Source: Nitrospirales bacterium (GTDB lineage: Bacteria > Nitrospirota > Nitrospiria > Nitrospirales > UBA8639). From it: a DNA stretch of 64,000 bases. How positions within the stretch are numbered: position 1 is the first letter of the stretch; every line of letters begins with the position of its first letter. Location: assembly GCA_021604005.1 (NCBI GenBank), contig BQIV01000002.1, positions 124,001 through 188,000 of the forward strand, written 5' to 3'. Position numbers and translations under genes: made by a program. Shown in pieces: positions 8,829 to 18,661 of this stretch. The notes beneath the pieces were generated by a model. The model did not search any database. It was given only the letters and a program-made list of their open reading frames with translations, and was not told the origin of the DNA.

Positions 8829-9766
8829 GCTGTTTTCCCCATTTCTTCATGTCGCGGACCAAACCCTGCGGCCCCAAACAATTGATATCCACCTCTCAGG
8901 GAATGGTCATGTTTCCATTGCCCCATCGCCGTTCCGACTCTGGTAAAAGCCCGACTTGCAGACGACCGTGGAAAGGCCGTCGACACTGGACGTTGTTGGG
9001 AGACCGCAAGAGGAATACAGTCATCAAATGGGATGTACCCGACATAATCCAACGTCACATTGAGGAACCGGTCTGTGACTAAACTCAACTTTCGAAACAC
9101 ATCTTTAGCTTCCATTGGTTTTCGCACCATATTCACAAGGAGCCGAAACCGTCGTTGCTGATAGCGAGTCGACAGCACTTTGATGAGCGCATAGGCATCA
9201 GTCAAGGAACTCGGCTCCGGAGTCACGACGACCAACGTGTCGTCAGCGATAACACTGAAATACAGGACATTGGCAGAAAGCCCTGCAGCACAATCTATCA
9301 TCAGGAGATCCGGAGGATGTTCCAGTTGCAGGAACCCCGACTGCAGAAGCAATTGTTGATCATATGTTAAATTCGATAATTCGTGTATACCTGACGCCGC
9401 AGGAAGAATGTGAATGCCTTCCGGCCCTTTTACGACAACCTCTCCTAAGGTCCGGTCACCAGACAGCACATCTTCGATTGTATGCGTCGGGGCCAATCCT
9501 AAGAGGATATCAACATTGCCTAAGGCCAAGTCGGCATCCAACACAAGCACATTCCGCTGTTGACGAGCACAGGCTACCGCAACATTGATCACCACATTCG
9601 TCTTGCCCACCCCGCCTTTCCCTGAACTCACCGCCACGACTTGGACTGGCCGATGTTGAGGACTCCCAGGGTGCAACACAGCTCGCAATCCGCTGGCTTG
9701 ATCCACAATTGGCGGCTGTCCATGTTTCACATGGGCATAGCTTGGATGAGAGGTCTGATCAATCAC
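8825..9766 (-). CDS. flhG: Flagellar number regulator FlhG (FleN/MinD-like ATPase)
   Basis: 313 residues of the ParA/MinD family. The deviant Walker A is VSSGKGGVGKTN (K50, K55); Walker A' DADLALGNVD and MIDCAAG follow. FlhG works with FlhF to set flagellar number and place. I chose the GTG at 9764-9766: it has GTAGGAG seven bases upstream and overlaps the flhF stop as GTGA. The 50-residue longer frame only repeats flhF sequence in another frame. The C-terminal region is longer and less conserved than in typical FlhG. Confidence 0.93.
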   Translation of the reverse strand: MIDQTSHPSYAHVKHGQPPIVDQASGLRAVLHPGSPQHRPVQVVAVSSGKGGVGKTNVVINVAVACARQQRNVLVLDADLALGNVDILLGLAPTHTIEDVLSGDRTLGEVVVKGPEGIHILPAASGIHELSNLTYDQQLLLQSGFLQLEHPPDLLMIDCAAGLSANVLYFSVIADDTLVVVTPEPSSLTDAYALIKVLSTRYQQRRFRLLVNMVRKPMEAKDVFRKLSLVTDRFLNVTLDYVGYIPFDDCIPLAVSQQRPVSTAFPRSSASRAFTRVGTAMGQWKHDHSLRGGYQLFGAAGFGPRHEEMGKTA

Positions 9767-11106
9767 GACGACACTCCTACTACTGCAGAATGTTCCGCAG
9801 GATGTTGTTGAGGGTACGCACTGACGAGATCCACAATACGCCGGTTGGTTGCAACCTCTAAATCCTCCGGCACGCGCTGTCCCATCGACATGTACGAAAG
9901 TGGTAACCCCGTACAATGCAACAGGTTATACAATGTGCCGAGATGCTCCACTTCGTCGAGTTTCGTAAACACGAGTTTGTGAATGGGAATCGTGCGATAT
10001 TGCTGGATCACATCATGTAAGACGGATTCAGTCGTCGGCGCAGCCAGGACTAAATGGGTGTCGATCTTCAGGTGTTGCTGCGCAATCGCTTTCAATTCTT
10101 CCTGCCCCGTCCGATCTCTTGGACTCCGGCCCGAGGTGTCAATCAAAATCAATTCGGCCTGCGGATGCCGGTTGATACACGCCGTCAGATCTCGCGGAGA
10201 CATGGCGACTTCCAACGGCAGCTTCAAAATCTTTGCGAATACCCGAAGTTGTTCAACCGCTGCGACGCGATACGTGTCGAGCGTAATGAGGACGGTATTG
10301 CGAGGCTGCTCCGCTTGCGTCGCCCAGCTTGCCAGTTTGGCAACGGTCGTGGTCTTTCCGACTCCCGTCGGCCCGACCAGCATCACGACTTGTTGAAGCC
10401 CTTTGGTGGGAGCCAGCGCCCCAGACACGGTAATGGATTGCTCCATGCGTTCCCGCAAGATTTCGCGTACGGCTTCACGATCATCAAGCCTTGATGTACC
10501 CAGCGTTTCTGCGACAGCCCGAAGTAACTCATGAGCCAAGGACGGTTGAATACCCTGCGCCACCAGGCCTTCATATTCTGAGGTTAGACCACCGGGCAAA
10601 GCATCGACCTGCTTTCGCATGCGATCACCCAACGCCTCCCCCACAATGATCCGAAGACCTTCAAGTTCTTGCTTCAAAGGCCTTACAACCGACTCGGGGT
10701 CTTCACGTTCCGCTCGCAACCGTTGCAACTCCTCCCGGACCGCCGTTAATTGTTCAGTAAACGGGTCTAATAATGTCGCCATCCGGAGTTGTTCTTCGAA
10801 GTGTGTTGGAGGCTTCGTTTGCTGCACCGGTTCGGGAGGCTGAGGAATTGCAGCAGGCCGGTCCGGCTCTTCCGTTTTTTCCGTCTGCCGAACTCGCGCA
10901 AGAATGTCTTCTCCAAGATTTCGCTGTTTTTTGGTCCGGTCAACCGCTGCGGTCACTTCAACCACGGGCTGACTCAACAATCCAAATAACCCTCCGCCTT
11001 TATGAATACGACGCGTTGAGACAATCACGGCATCCGGACCAAGCTCGGCTTTGACCGACTGCAATGCCCCTTGTAATGTCAATGCTTCAAACCGTTTCAG
11101 CTTCAT
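9763..11106 (-). CDS. flhF: Flagellar SRP-like GTPase FlhF
   Basis: 447 residues. The N-terminus MKLKRFEALTLQGALQSVKA is typical of FlhF, followed by a variable, Gln/Pro-rich linker and an SRP-type NG domain. G1 is GPTGVGKTTTVAKLA near residue 240; G3 is LILIDTSGRSPRD and G4 FTKLDE. FlhF recruits early flagellar parts to the pole. The start overlaps the end of flhA by 20 bases and its stop overlaps flhG, placing it in the flhBAFG-fliA unit. Confidence 0.94.
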   Translation of the reverse strand: MKLKRFEALTLQGALQSVKAELGPDAVIVSTRRIHKGGGLFGLLSQPVVEVTAAVDRTKKQRNLGEDILARVRQTEKTEEPDRPAAIPQPPEPVQQTKPPTHFEEQLRMATLLDPFTEQLTAVREELQRLRAEREDPESVVRPLKQELEGLRIIVGEALGDRMRKQVDALPGGLTSEYEGLVAQGIQPSLAHELLRAVAETLGTSRLDDREAVREILRERMEQSITVSGALAPTKGLQQVVMLVGPTGVGKTTTVAKLASWATQAEQPRNTVLITLDTYRVAAVEQLRVFAKILKLPLEVAMSPRDLTACINRHPQAELILIDTSGRSPRDRTGQEELKAIAQQHLKIDTHLVLAAPTTESVLHDVIQQYRTIPIHKLVFTKLDEVEHLGTLYNLLHCTGLPLSYMSMGQRVPEDLEVATNRRIVDLVSAYPQQHPAEHSAVVGVSS

Positions 11107-13195
11107 TCGGCAACCTCACGACTTCGATGGCTTGAATTTTGGCTTTCCCATCTATTTCATTCGGCGAAAGCACGGCTAACGTGTGCAAGCCTGGGGATAC
11201 CATTTTATACATGTAGCTCCGTATGGCCTGCGAACATAAGACGATGGGCTGATACCCTTGACTCACCGTTCGTTCAATCGCGCTCTTGATTGATTCGATC
11301 AACTGACTCATCAGTGAGGGCGACATGCCTGCCCCTCCCCCATGTCCCGGACTCACAGATTCCACGAGTCGGCGATCCAGTATGGGATCCAAACTAATGA
11401 CATGGACCATGCCCTCTGGCGAGATATATTGATTCGTAATCGTTCTAGATAAATTTTGCCGGGCATATTCTGTCAGTAGATCTGGATCTTTTGTCTGGGA
11501 GGCATAATCTGCCACCGATTCCAAAATCGTTCGTAAATCACGAATCGACACCCGTTCACGTAAGAGATTACGAAGTATTCGCACGACAACTCCTAATGAG
11601 ATTTGAGTCGGAATGAGGTCATCCACGACTTTCGGGTACACCTTGGCTAGATTATCCAGCAAGTTCTGGACCTCTTGACGTCCAAGGATTTCATGTCCGC
11701 TTGCACGAATAATTTCCGTTAAATGTGTCGCGATAACGGCGGCACCGTCGACTACGGTATAGCCATCCATCTGCGCGCGTTCTTTATCTTGCGGAGTTAT
11801 CCACAATGCCGGCAACCCAAAACAAGGGTCCTTTCCAGGTTTTCCCTCAAGGCCTTTTTTTGCAGACCCTGGGTTAATGGCCAGAAGATGACGAGGGAGG
11901 AGTTCGCCTTTCGCCACCTGAATGCCTTTCAACAACACACTGTATTCATGCGGTTGTAATTGAAGGTTGTCACGAATGTGTACCGATGGAACAACGAACC
12001 CCAAATCCTGTGCCGTTTGCCGGCGAATGGCCCGCACACGATCAAGCAGTTCACCACCTTGTGCCGTATCAACGAGCGAGACGAGGCCATACCCGACGTG
12101 GAGCTCTAATAAATCAGGAGGCGTGACAGTCTCAACAGACTCGGCTTCTGCGGCTGGCGGTTTTTTGGCATCGGCTGTCGGCACTTTTGGCGTTTCTTCG
12201 TCCGCAGTCTTTTTCTGCCACAGGACATAGGCAACTCCGCCGGCGAGTCCGCCTAATGACAAAAATGCAATGTGCGGAAGGCCGGGGATAATTCCGAGAA
12301 ACACAAAAATGCCGGAGACGACGGCAAGAAGATGGGGATTAAAGAGAATCTGATCGGTCAGGTCCCGTCCTAAACTCGTCTTCGTACTCACACGTGTAAT
12401 GATAATACCGGCCGCAGTCGACATAATGAGTGCCGGCACTTGAGCCACGACTGCATCACCAACTGTTAACAGGGTAAAGGTCTGGGCAGCTTGTACAATC
12501 GACATGCCATGCTCTAACACGCCAATGGCGAGCCCTCCCACAATATTGATGAAAATGATGAGCAGGGCTGCCACCGCATCGCCACGAACGAATTTACTCG
12601 AACCGTCCATGGATCCGTAAAAGTCGGCTTCTTGTGAGATGAGTTCCCGTCGCTTTCTGGCTTCGGTTTCATCGATAATTCCGGCGTTCAGATCGGCATC
12701 GATACTCATTTGCCGTCCAGGCATCGCATCCAACGTAAAGCGTGCGGCCACTTCGGCAATACGGCCGGCACCTTTAGTAATCACCACAAAATTGATAATC
12801 ACCAGAATGGAAAATACGACCAACCCGACCGCAAAGTTCCCACCGACCACAAAGTCCCCAAATGCGCGAATGACTTCCCCTGCCGCCGCCGTCCCTTCAT
12901 GACCATTCAAAAGAATCACACGAGTCGAAGCGATGTTGAGCGCTAAGCGAAATAAGGTTCCCAGAAGCAGCACGGCGGGGAATACCGAAAAATCGGCCGG
13001 CCGGCCGGCATGCATCGTCACCAAGAGCACTAAAATAGCCATGACGAGACTAAAGGAAAGGAGTAAATCAAGGAGAAGGGACGGAAGCGGCAACAGCATG
13101 ATGAGCAGAATGCCCACAACGCCAATGGGGAGTAACATATCCCCATAGTGCGAAGGCATGAGTTGCTCCTTCAAGCTTTTGCTATCAAATGCCAT
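11087..13195 (-). CDS. flhA: Flagellar export gate protein FlhA
   Basis: 702 residues, the usual length. The N-terminal half has about eight membrane helices and the conserved cytoplasmic loop near ARFTLDAMPGRQMSIDADLN and IDETEARKRR. The C-terminal half is the soluble FlhA domain that docks export substrates, with IRDNLQLQPHEYSVLLKG and PVVLCS-like IVLCSQAIR. AAGGA precedes the ATG. It forms the export gate with FlhB, FliP, FliQ and FliR, all encoded just upstream. Confidence 0.96.
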   Translation of the reverse strand: MAFDSKSLKEQLMPSHYGDMLLPIGVVGILLIMLLPLPSLLLDLLLSFSLVMAILVLLVTMHAGRPADFSVFPAVLLLGTLFRLALNIASTRVILLNGHEGTAAAGEVIRAFGDFVVGGNFAVGLVVFSILVIINFVVITKGAGRIAEVAARFTLDAMPGRQMSIDADLNAGIIDETEARKRRELISQEADFYGSMDGSSKFVRGDAVAALLIIFINIVGGLAIGVLEHGMSIVQAAQTFTLLTVGDAVVAQVPALIMSTAAGIIITRVSTKTSLGRDLTDQILFNPHLLAVVSGIFVFLGIIPGLPHIAFLSLGGLAGGVAYVLWQKKTADEETPKVPTADAKKPPAAEAESVETVTPPDLLELHVGYGLVSLVDTAQGGELLDRVRAIRRQTAQDLGFVVPSVHIRDNLQLQPHEYSVLLKGIQVAKGELLPRHLLAINPGSAKKGLEGKPGKDPCFGLPALWITPQDKERAQMDGYTVVDGAAVIATHLTEIIRASGHEILGRQEVQNLLDNLAKVYPKVVDDLIPTQISLGVVVRILRNLLRERVSIRDLRTILESVADYASQTKDPDLLTEYARQNLSRTITNQYISPEGMVHVISLDPILDRRLVESVSPGHGGGAGMSPSLMSQLIESIKSAIERTVSQGYQPIVLCSQAIRSYMYKMVSPGLHTLAVLSPNEIDGKAKIQAIEVVRLPNEAETV

Positions 13196-13233
13196 GGGCT
13201 TCCTTTATAGGGAAATTCAACGTGCACATGATA

Positions 13234-13330
13234 CAATGAAAAGTGAAGGCCCTTGACGAAATCACTCGTTTTCTTTGTATATATTCATCATGTTTCATTT
13301 TCACTTTGCATTTTGCACGATGCATTTTTT
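13234..13330. repeat. Heptanucleotide element between flhB and flhA
   Basis: A short arm with ATGAAAA GTGAAGG units, a core, then a pyrimidine arm with TTTCATT, TTCACTT, TGCATTT and TGCACGA. The right end touches the flhB stop codon. It has the same architecture as the other heptad elements in the window. Confidence 0.6.
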
Positions 13331-14408
13331 AACTCGCCTGTTCGTTCTCGTGCCGCAATCGATAGACGTAGGCCAAGACCTCCGCCGCGGCACGATACAG
13401 GTCGCCCGGAATCGTATCTCCCACTTTCACCATGCGATACAGACCACGAGCCAAACTGCGATTTTCAATGACTGGCACACCGGCATGACGTGCAATCTTT
13501 TTAATATTTTCCGCTAACACACCCGCCCCTTTCGCGACGACAGAGGGCGATTCCATAGTGTCTGCGTCGTACCGTAACGCGACGGCAATATGCGTGGGAT
13601 TGGTAATCACGACATCCGCTTGAGGAACCGCCTGCATCATTCGCTGTCGTGCACGTTCGCGTTGCAAGCTCATCCGTCGTGAACGAACTTGCGGATCTCC
13701 CTCAACATCTTTCGATTCATCCTTCGTCTCTTGCTTTGTCATTTTCAAATCTTCAGTCGTTTGCCAACGCTGATAGATAAAGTCGATAATCGCCAGCACC
13801 AACATCACCATCCCAACCCAGAAAATAATTTGAAGAGCGATATCCCATGTTGTGGTTAACGAATCGTTCAGACTTACGATTTGTAATTGCGTGAGGGCCT
13901 TCAGATTCGGACGCACGATGGCATAGACAATAAATGCAATCAGTCCCACCTTTAACAATGATTTCGTGAGTTCAACGACTCCGCGAAGCGACACGATTTT
14001 CTTGAATCCATTCACCGGGTTGAGCTTTGATATTTTGGGTTGTAAGGCACTCTCAACCCACAAGGGACCCGTCTGTATCAATAAAGCCAGAATTCCAAGG
14101 ACCGCAATAATCAAGGCAAACGGCAGGAGCGGAAAAAACACTTGCTCCACAATCATCTGTACGTAGATTCGAATCGATTCCGGCGTAATCTGATACGTCC
14201 CGATCATTTCAAACCACTGTTGACTGTTATGCTGGAGATGTCGCCAGGCTGTGGGTGCCCACAACGAAATCATTCCTGCCCCACCAAACAGCACTACAAT
14301 TGGCGCCAACTCTTTGGTCGTGGCTACTTGCCCTTTGCGACGCGCGTCCTCAAGACGCTTGCCACTGGGTTGTTCTGATTTTTCTTGCCCTTCTTTATTC
14401 TCAGCCAC
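13329..14408 (-). CDS. flhB: Flagellar export switch protein FlhB
   Basis: 359 residues. The start MAENKEGQEKSEQPSGKRLE leads into four membrane helices. The C-terminal cytoplasmic domain carries the autocleavage motif NPTH near residue 268 in DVVITNPTHIAVALRYD. FlhB cleavage switches export from rod/hook to filament substrates, guided by FliK (22107-23534). Its start overlaps the fliR stop by eight bases. Confidence 0.96.
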   Translation of the reverse strand: MAENKEGQEKSEQPSGKRLEDARRKGQVATTKELAPIVVLFGGAGMISLWAPTAWRHLQHNSQQWFEMIGTYQITPESIRIYVQMIVEQVFFPLLPFALIIAVLGILALLIQTGPLWVESALQPKISKLNPVNGFKKIVSLRGVVELTKSLLKVGLIAFIVYAIVRPNLKALTQLQIVSLNDSLTTTWDIALQIIFWVGMVMLVLAIIDFIYQRWQTTEDLKMTKQETKDESKDVEGDPQVRSRRMSLQRERARQRMMQAVPQADVVITNPTHIAVALRYDADTMESPSVVAKGAGVLAENIKKIARHAGVPVIENRSLARGLYRMVKVGDTIPGDLYRAAAEVLAYVYRLRHENEQAS

Positions 14409-15186
14409 GTCCCAGCTCCTTCAGAATATCCCACAGCACGGTTTCCATCCCGAGAATGGATTGTTGAAGAATTAACGCCATGAGTGGAAGCCCAAAGCCC
14501 AACACCAGAAGACCGACAGAAATCGTAATCGGAAAGCTTGTGATTAACACATTCATTTGAGGAACCAAGCGTCCCAAAATCCCTAACGTCAAATGAACCA
14601 AAAACGTGGCCGCGATCACGGGAAAGGCTAATTTCAAACCCGTCAACATCATGCCTTGTATCAGTTGAATCATGTCGACCATAAGCGGTGGCTGCACATG
14701 TGAACCAAATGGTGGAATGAGATTAAAACTACTGCCTAACGCCAACAGAATGAGGTGGTGACCATCGAGTTGAAAATACAATAGCGTGGCGAGCACCGTG
14801 AGGAGTTGCCCAAACACGGGAGTCTGAAGTTGTGTGGCTGGATCCACGGCTTGCGCGAACCCAAATCCCACCTGAAACCCCATCACTTGTCCAGCAAATT
14901 CAACCGAGGCCATGAGTAACCGCGTTGTTAACCCTAGGGTAAAGCCAACAAATATCTCGGCAGTTAACCCCATTAACAGCGTTAATGGCTCTAACCAATT
15001 CTGCTCAAAATGCACCTTCACAACGGGAGTCAATACAATGGCAATACCGGCAGCCATCGCAACTTTTATTCGAGTGGGAACATTTCGACCGCCTAGAAGC
15101 GGCAGCGCCGATAAAATGGCGGCCGTTCGAACAAGAACCACGATAAAACTCCATAGCTCTTGAACCGCAAATTCAATATCGAGCAT
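14401..15186 (-). CDS. fliR: Flagellar export gate protein FliR
   Basis: 261 residues, strongly hydrophobic, with about six membrane helices and the family pattern GGRNVPTRIKVAMAAGIAI near the N-terminus and MGFQVGFGFAQAVDP in the middle. It forms the core export pore with FliP and FliQ. flhB follows with overlap. A heptad element of about 240 bases separates it from fliQ upstream. Confidence 0.95.
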   Translation of the reverse strand: MLDIEFAVQELWSFIVVLVRTAAILSALPLLGGRNVPTRIKVAMAAGIAIVLTPVVKVHFEQNWLEPLTLLMGLTAEIFVGFTLGLTTRLLMASVEFAGQVMGFQVGFGFAQAVDPATQLQTPVFGQLLTVLATLLYFQLDGHHLILLALGSSFNLIPPFGSHVQPPLMVDMIQLIQGMMLTGLKLAFPVIAATFLVHLTLGILGRLVPQMNVLITSFPITISVGLLVLGFGLPLMALILQQSILGMETVLWDILKELGRG

Positions 15187-15202
15187 GACTGACTAAAGAG
15201 CC

Positions 15203-15441
15203 CGAAACGTGAAGTGTGAAACGTAAGGCGTGAAGAAAACTAAGAGACGAATAAATACATAGAGGACAACCTGTGAAGATTCCTATCTTATCAATCCTCA
15301 TCTTTTACCTTTGACGTTTCACATATCTCGTCTTCGTTTTCATGTTTTTTCATCTTTCGTTTTTCATCTCGTGTCTTAGACTCTATTCTTCACTCCCTGT
15401 ATGTACACCTCACGCCTATCTCTTCACGCTTCACACAGCTT
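15203..15441. repeat. Long heptanucleotide element between fliQ and fliR
   Basis: This fills the whole fliQ-fliR gap. The left part has CGTGAAG, TGTGAAA, CGTAAGG and CGTGAAG units; the right part has many TTTCAC, TCTCGTC and TCTTCAC units in the opposite sense. It is the longest heptad tract in the window and interrupts an otherwise tight export-gate operon. Confidence 0.6.
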
Positions 15442-15443
15442 TC

Positions 15444-15713
15444 CTACTGGGCAAACTCAGGAATTTGTGTCCATACCGACAGCATAAATCCCAGAATGGT
15501 TTGTAAAATCCACGGGAATCCTACTAACACGACAAGAAACACGGTGACAATTTTGGGGACGAAGGTTAGTGTTGCTTCATTGATTTGAGTCATCGCTTGA
15601 AATGCACTGACCATCAACCCAACCACAAGACTCAGCCCGAGCATAGGCCCGGCAACAAGAAGAATCGTTTGAATCGCAGATGTCCCAATGTCAAGTACTC
15701 GTTCTGGTGTCAT
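15444..15713 (-). CDS. fliQ: Flagellar export gate protein FliQ
   Basis: 89 residues with two membrane helices and the family N-terminus MTPERVLDIGTSAIQTILLV; LVVGLMVSAFQAMTQINE and TLTFVPKI are conserved blocks. The length is normal. It joins FliP and FliR in the export pore. Confidence 0.95.
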   Translation of the reverse strand: MTPERVLDIGTSAIQTILLVAGPMLGLSLVVGLMVSAFQAMTQINEATLTFVPKIVTVFLVVLVGFPWILQTILGFMLSVWTQIPEFAQ

Positions 15714-15814
15714 GACTCACACTCAATGAACAAGGCACAGTGGAAAAGGAAATTTGAGATAGACGCGTATTGACTAAGCTGTGCTGTCCTCATAATTGTC
15801 ATTCTGCACCGAGG

Positions 15815-16609
15815 TTACTGAAAACTCTTCATCAATGAACCCACAATGAGAAACCAGCCATCAGCTAACACAAACAAGACAAGCTTGAATGGTAATGAAA
15901 TCATGACCGGAGGTAACAGCATCATCCCCATCGACATCAGAATGCTGGCCACAATCATATCGATAACTAAAAACGGGACATAAATCAGAAATCCGATTTG
16001 AAAGGCTGTGCGCAACTCACTCGTCACAAACGCAGGAATCAGCACATGCAGGGGCACATCGTTCGGTCCATCAAGATCTTGAAGTTGAGCCATTTCTACA
16101 AATAACGTAAGATCTTTTTCCCGAACTTGCCGCATCATAAATTCTCGAATGGGTGTCAACGCGCGCTCCATGGCGACCTCTTCATCGACGTGTTGCTCGA
16201 TATACGGGTTAATCGCCTGAACACGAATTTCTTCCCATACCGGCATCATGATAAACATCGTCATAAACAAGGCCATGCCAATGACCACTTGATTCGGTGG
16301 CGCATGCATCGTGCCCATCGCTTGACGCAGCAACCCTAAGACGATGACGAGCCGGGTGAAAGAGGTCAACAGGGTCAAGAGCGCTGGAGCCAGGGAGAGC
16401 ACCGTGAGCAGAACGAGAATCTTAATCCCAATCGAATACGGCTCTGCACCGTCAGCTCCCGACAACTGAAAACTTAATAACGGATCTTGCTTCACCTGTG
16501 CATACGCCTGTGTCCCCATGAGCACGATTCCGAATACACAACTCCCTACAAGACCGCGTTGAGCCTTCAACATAGGAATGACGACTTGTTGGGTTGGAAC
16601 AATAGGCAT
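15815..16609 (-). CDS. fliP: Flagellar export gate protein FliP
   Basis: 264 residues. A cleavable signal peptide ends near AQA/TQAYAQ, followed by a short periplasmic piece and four membrane helices. Conserved blocks include LLTSFTRLVIVLGLLRQAMG and FVTSELRTAFQIGFLIYVPF, then MMLLPPVMISLPFKLVLFVL. FliP forms the central export pore. An in-frame ATG twelve codons in is an alternative start that would still keep the signal peptide. Confidence 0.95.
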   Translation of the reverse strand: MPIVPTQQVVIPMLKAQRGLVGSCVFGIVLMGTQAYAQVKQDPLLSFQLSGADGAEPYSIGIKILVLLTVLSLAPALLTLLTSFTRLVIVLGLLRQAMGTMHAPPNQVVIGMALFMTMFIMMPVWEEIRVQAINPYIEQHVDEEVAMERALTPIREFMMRQVREKDLTLFVEMAQLQDLDGPNDVPLHVLIPAFVTSELRTAFQIGFLIYVPFLVIDMIVASILMSMGMMLLPPVMISLPFKLVLFVLADGWFLIVGSLMKSFQ

Positions 16610-16647
16610 CGTGACACTCTAAGATATTTCAATAAACACGAGAATAA

Positions 16648-17037
16648 TTAGGTTGCTGATTTAGGATGTTCCTGTATGACCGATGCCACCTGGCTCGCAC
16701 GTTTCCACAAACTAAGGGGTGATAAGCCAAGTCGCACAACAGGATTGTCTGACGTCGTTCGAAGCTGTTCGATCTGCGCCTTATCAGTCACTCGTGTTAA
16801 TAACGTCAAATCACGAGTTGTAGCTCCAAGTACAAGAACTTCTCCTGCCACCTCAACCAACATGATCGTTTTTCCTTGCCCTAATCGAAGACCTCCCAGC
16901 ATTCGAAGCACGGATTTTCCTAGATGACCTGTGGTTTCGCCCATCACTCGTCGCAAGATATACATTCCACCAAGCAACAAGGTAATGACGACCGTAAGCG
17001 CTCCTGCCATTTTCAATGCTTGATCAGCTAAATCCAT
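16648..17037 (-). CDS. fliO: Flagellar assembly protein FliO
   Basis: 129 residues with one N-terminal membrane helix (ALTVVITLLLGGMYILRRVM) and a small cytoplasmic domain with LRLGQGKTIMLVEVAGEVLV, the FliO signature. FliO helps assemble the FliP ring. Its position between fliN and fliP is the usual one. Confidence 0.88.
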   Translation of the reverse strand: MDLADQALKMAGALTVVITLLLGGMYILRRVMGETTGHLGKSVLRMLGGLRLGQGKTIMLVEVAGEVLVLGATTRDLTLLTRVTDKAQIEQLRTTSDNPVVRLGLSPLSLWKRASQVASVIQEHPKSAT

Positions 17038-17044
17038 CTTTTGA

Positions 17045-17086
17045 CTCGTTGTTCGTCGCTCGTTACTCGTTGTTTGTTGCTCGTTG
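17045..17086. repeat. Regular heptanucleotide repeat between fliN and fliO
   Basis: Six consecutive seven-base units can be read without slippage: CTCGTTG, TTCGTCG, CTCGTTA, CTCGTTG, TTTGTTG, CTCGTTG. It is the clearest proof of a seven-base period in these tracts. It begins eight bases upstream of the fliO start codon. Confidence 0.8.
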
Positions 17087-17113
17087 CTTCCTTCACGGTG
17101 TACGACTCTCGCT

Positions 17114-17533
17114 TCACGAGAGGTTATTCACACGTTCAGTTTGACTCACCACATCAGTCAACCGAATACCAAACTTCTCATTCACCATCACCACTTCACC
17201 TCGAGCCACAAGTTTTTCATTGACCAAGACTTCCAAGGGCTCACCCGCTAACTTATCAAGCTCAACGACCGAACCCGGCCCCAATTGCAGGAGTTCCTTG
17301 ATAAGCATTTTGGCACTTCCCAGTTGTGCCGAGATGACTAATGGAATATCCAGTATTCGATCGAGGCTTGTATCCACCTGTTCATCCGCTTCAGGTGCAG
17401 ACAGCACAGCAGTAGTCGAGGGAGCAGGAGGTGGCACCGATACGTTCGCTGCTTCTGCTTCCGCCATGGCTTTGGCCATTTCTGCTTCAGCATCCATTTC
17501 AGGGTCGAATGACTCTTCGTTCTCTTCACTCAT
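17114..17533 (-). CDS. fliN: Flagellar switch protein FliN
   Basis: 139 residues from an ATG preceded by AAGGA at nine bases; the sixteen extra codons upstream lack support. The N-terminal 60 residues are acidic and Ala/Pro-rich (EMDAEAEMAKAMAEAEAANV). The C-terminal SpoA domain has LDRILDIPLVISAQLGSAKM, LQLGPGSVVELDKLAGEPLE and GEVVMVNEKFGIRLTDV. FliN builds the C-ring with FliM and FliG and helps bind the FliH-FliI export ATPase. Confidence 0.95.
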   Translation of the reverse strand: MSEENEESFDPEMDAEAEMAKAMAEAEAANVSVPPPAPSTTAVLSAPEADEQVDTSLDRILDIPLVISAQLGSAKMLIKELLQLGPGSVVELDKLAGEPLEVLVNEKLVARGEVVMVNEKFGIRLTDVVSQTERVNNLS

Positions 17534-17593
17534 ATGCAGGATTCCTTTTTTTATGACATGTGACCGGACAGGACAGAACACACCATGTCACCG

Positions 17594-18577
17594 TTACTCT
17601 TTCGGCATAATCATTGACTGAATCTGAAACGATTGAGAAGCTTTGGTGACACCGGGAAACCCTTGGAATTTAGGAACACCCTCAATCGTTCCAACCAGTG
17701 GTTCATCTGTAGGTTGCTCTAGCACAATGACGTCTCCTGCAGAAAAGTTCATCAAATCTTCAACCGATATTCGTGTCGAACCTAAATGCACCGACATGGT
17801 GACCGACGTTTCTCGAATACGTTCGGAAAATCGGTTTACCCACCCTTGATCGACTTCATAAAAATCACTCTGAAAGCTCACTTGCAGACGTTCACGAAGC
17901 GGCTCAAGCATGGCGTAGGGAATGCAGAGATGGAGATCGCCAACGGCATCACCTAACTCGATTCCAATCGTAATCACAATCACGATGTCGGATGGGAGAA
18001 CGATTGAGGCTAATTGCGGGTTCATTTCCGATCGAACGGCTTTAATGGACACCTTGTGCACCGGCTCCCAGGCCTTTTCCAGATTGGCGAGCCCCATCAA
18101 CATCACTTTTCGCATAATGCGCTGCTCAATCAATGTGAAATCCTGGCCTTCCGGTTTCACATGGGTCTGACCCGCTCCACCAAAAAAATGATCCACAAGT
18201 AAATACACTGTCGCCGCATCGGTGGCCGCCATGGCATAGCCTCGCAACGGTTCCATTGAAACCACTTGGAGATAGGCAGGAACAGGTAACCGGCGGGTGA
18301 ACTCACTGAACTTCAACACGGATTGATTGGTGACCGTCACTTCAATCGTTTTCCTGAGCACTTCTCCGAGCGAGAGTCGAAAGAGACGAGAAAACTGTTG
18401 GTGAATCACATCAAGCGTGGGCATTCGCCCGCGTACAATCCACTCTTGATTCCCGAGATCATAGGGAACGGGACCTTGCTGTGGTTCCTCGGGTTCAGGA
18501 AGCGCTTCTTCGACCTCTCCGCCGGTGACACCTCGAAGAAGGGCATCGACTTCATCTTGAGATAAAATATTTTCCAT
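17594..18577 (-). CDS. fliM: Flagellar switch protein FliM
   Basis: 327 residues. The N-terminal CheY-P docking motif LSQDEVDALLRG lies at residues 5-16. A CheC-like middle domain and a C-terminal SpoA domain (LGSTRISVEDLMNFSAGDVI) follow. This keeps all parts needed to receive CheY-P from the cheY product at the far end of the same gene block. Start and length are standard. Confidence 0.96.
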   Translation of the reverse strand: MENILSQDEVDALLRGVTGGEVEEALPEPEEPQQGPVPYDLGNQEWIVRGRMPTLDVIHQQFSRLFRLSLGEVLRKTIEVTVTNQSVLKFSEFTRRLPVPAYLQVVSMEPLRGYAMAATDAATVYLLVDHFFGGAGQTHVKPEGQDFTLIEQRIMRKVMLMGLANLEKAWEPVHKVSIKAVRSEMNPQLASIVLPSDIVIVITIGIELGDAVGDLHLCIPYAMLEPLRERLQVSFQSDFYEVDQGWVNRFSERIRETSVTMSVHLGSTRISVEDLMNFSAGDVIVLEQPTDEPLVGTIEGVPKFQGFPGVTKASQSFQIQSMIMPKE

Positions 18578-18586
18578 ATGTTTTTA

Positions 18587-18659
18587 CGTGAAACGAAAGA
18601 CGGTAGACGTGAGATGAATTCCTTGTTCGTTTTCCCTTTCCCGTTTTCCGTCTAACGAG
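18587..18659. repeat. Compact palindromic heptanucleotide element between fliL and fliM
   Basis: The cleanest two-arm copy. The left arm reads CGTGAAA, CGAAAGA, CGGTAGA, CGTGAGA; the core contains GATGAATTCCTT; the right arm reads GTTTTCC, CTTTCCC, GTTTTCC, GTCTAAC, which is the reverse-complement type. The arms pair at about five of seven bases per heptad. Confidence 0.75.
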
Positions 18660-18661
18660 AT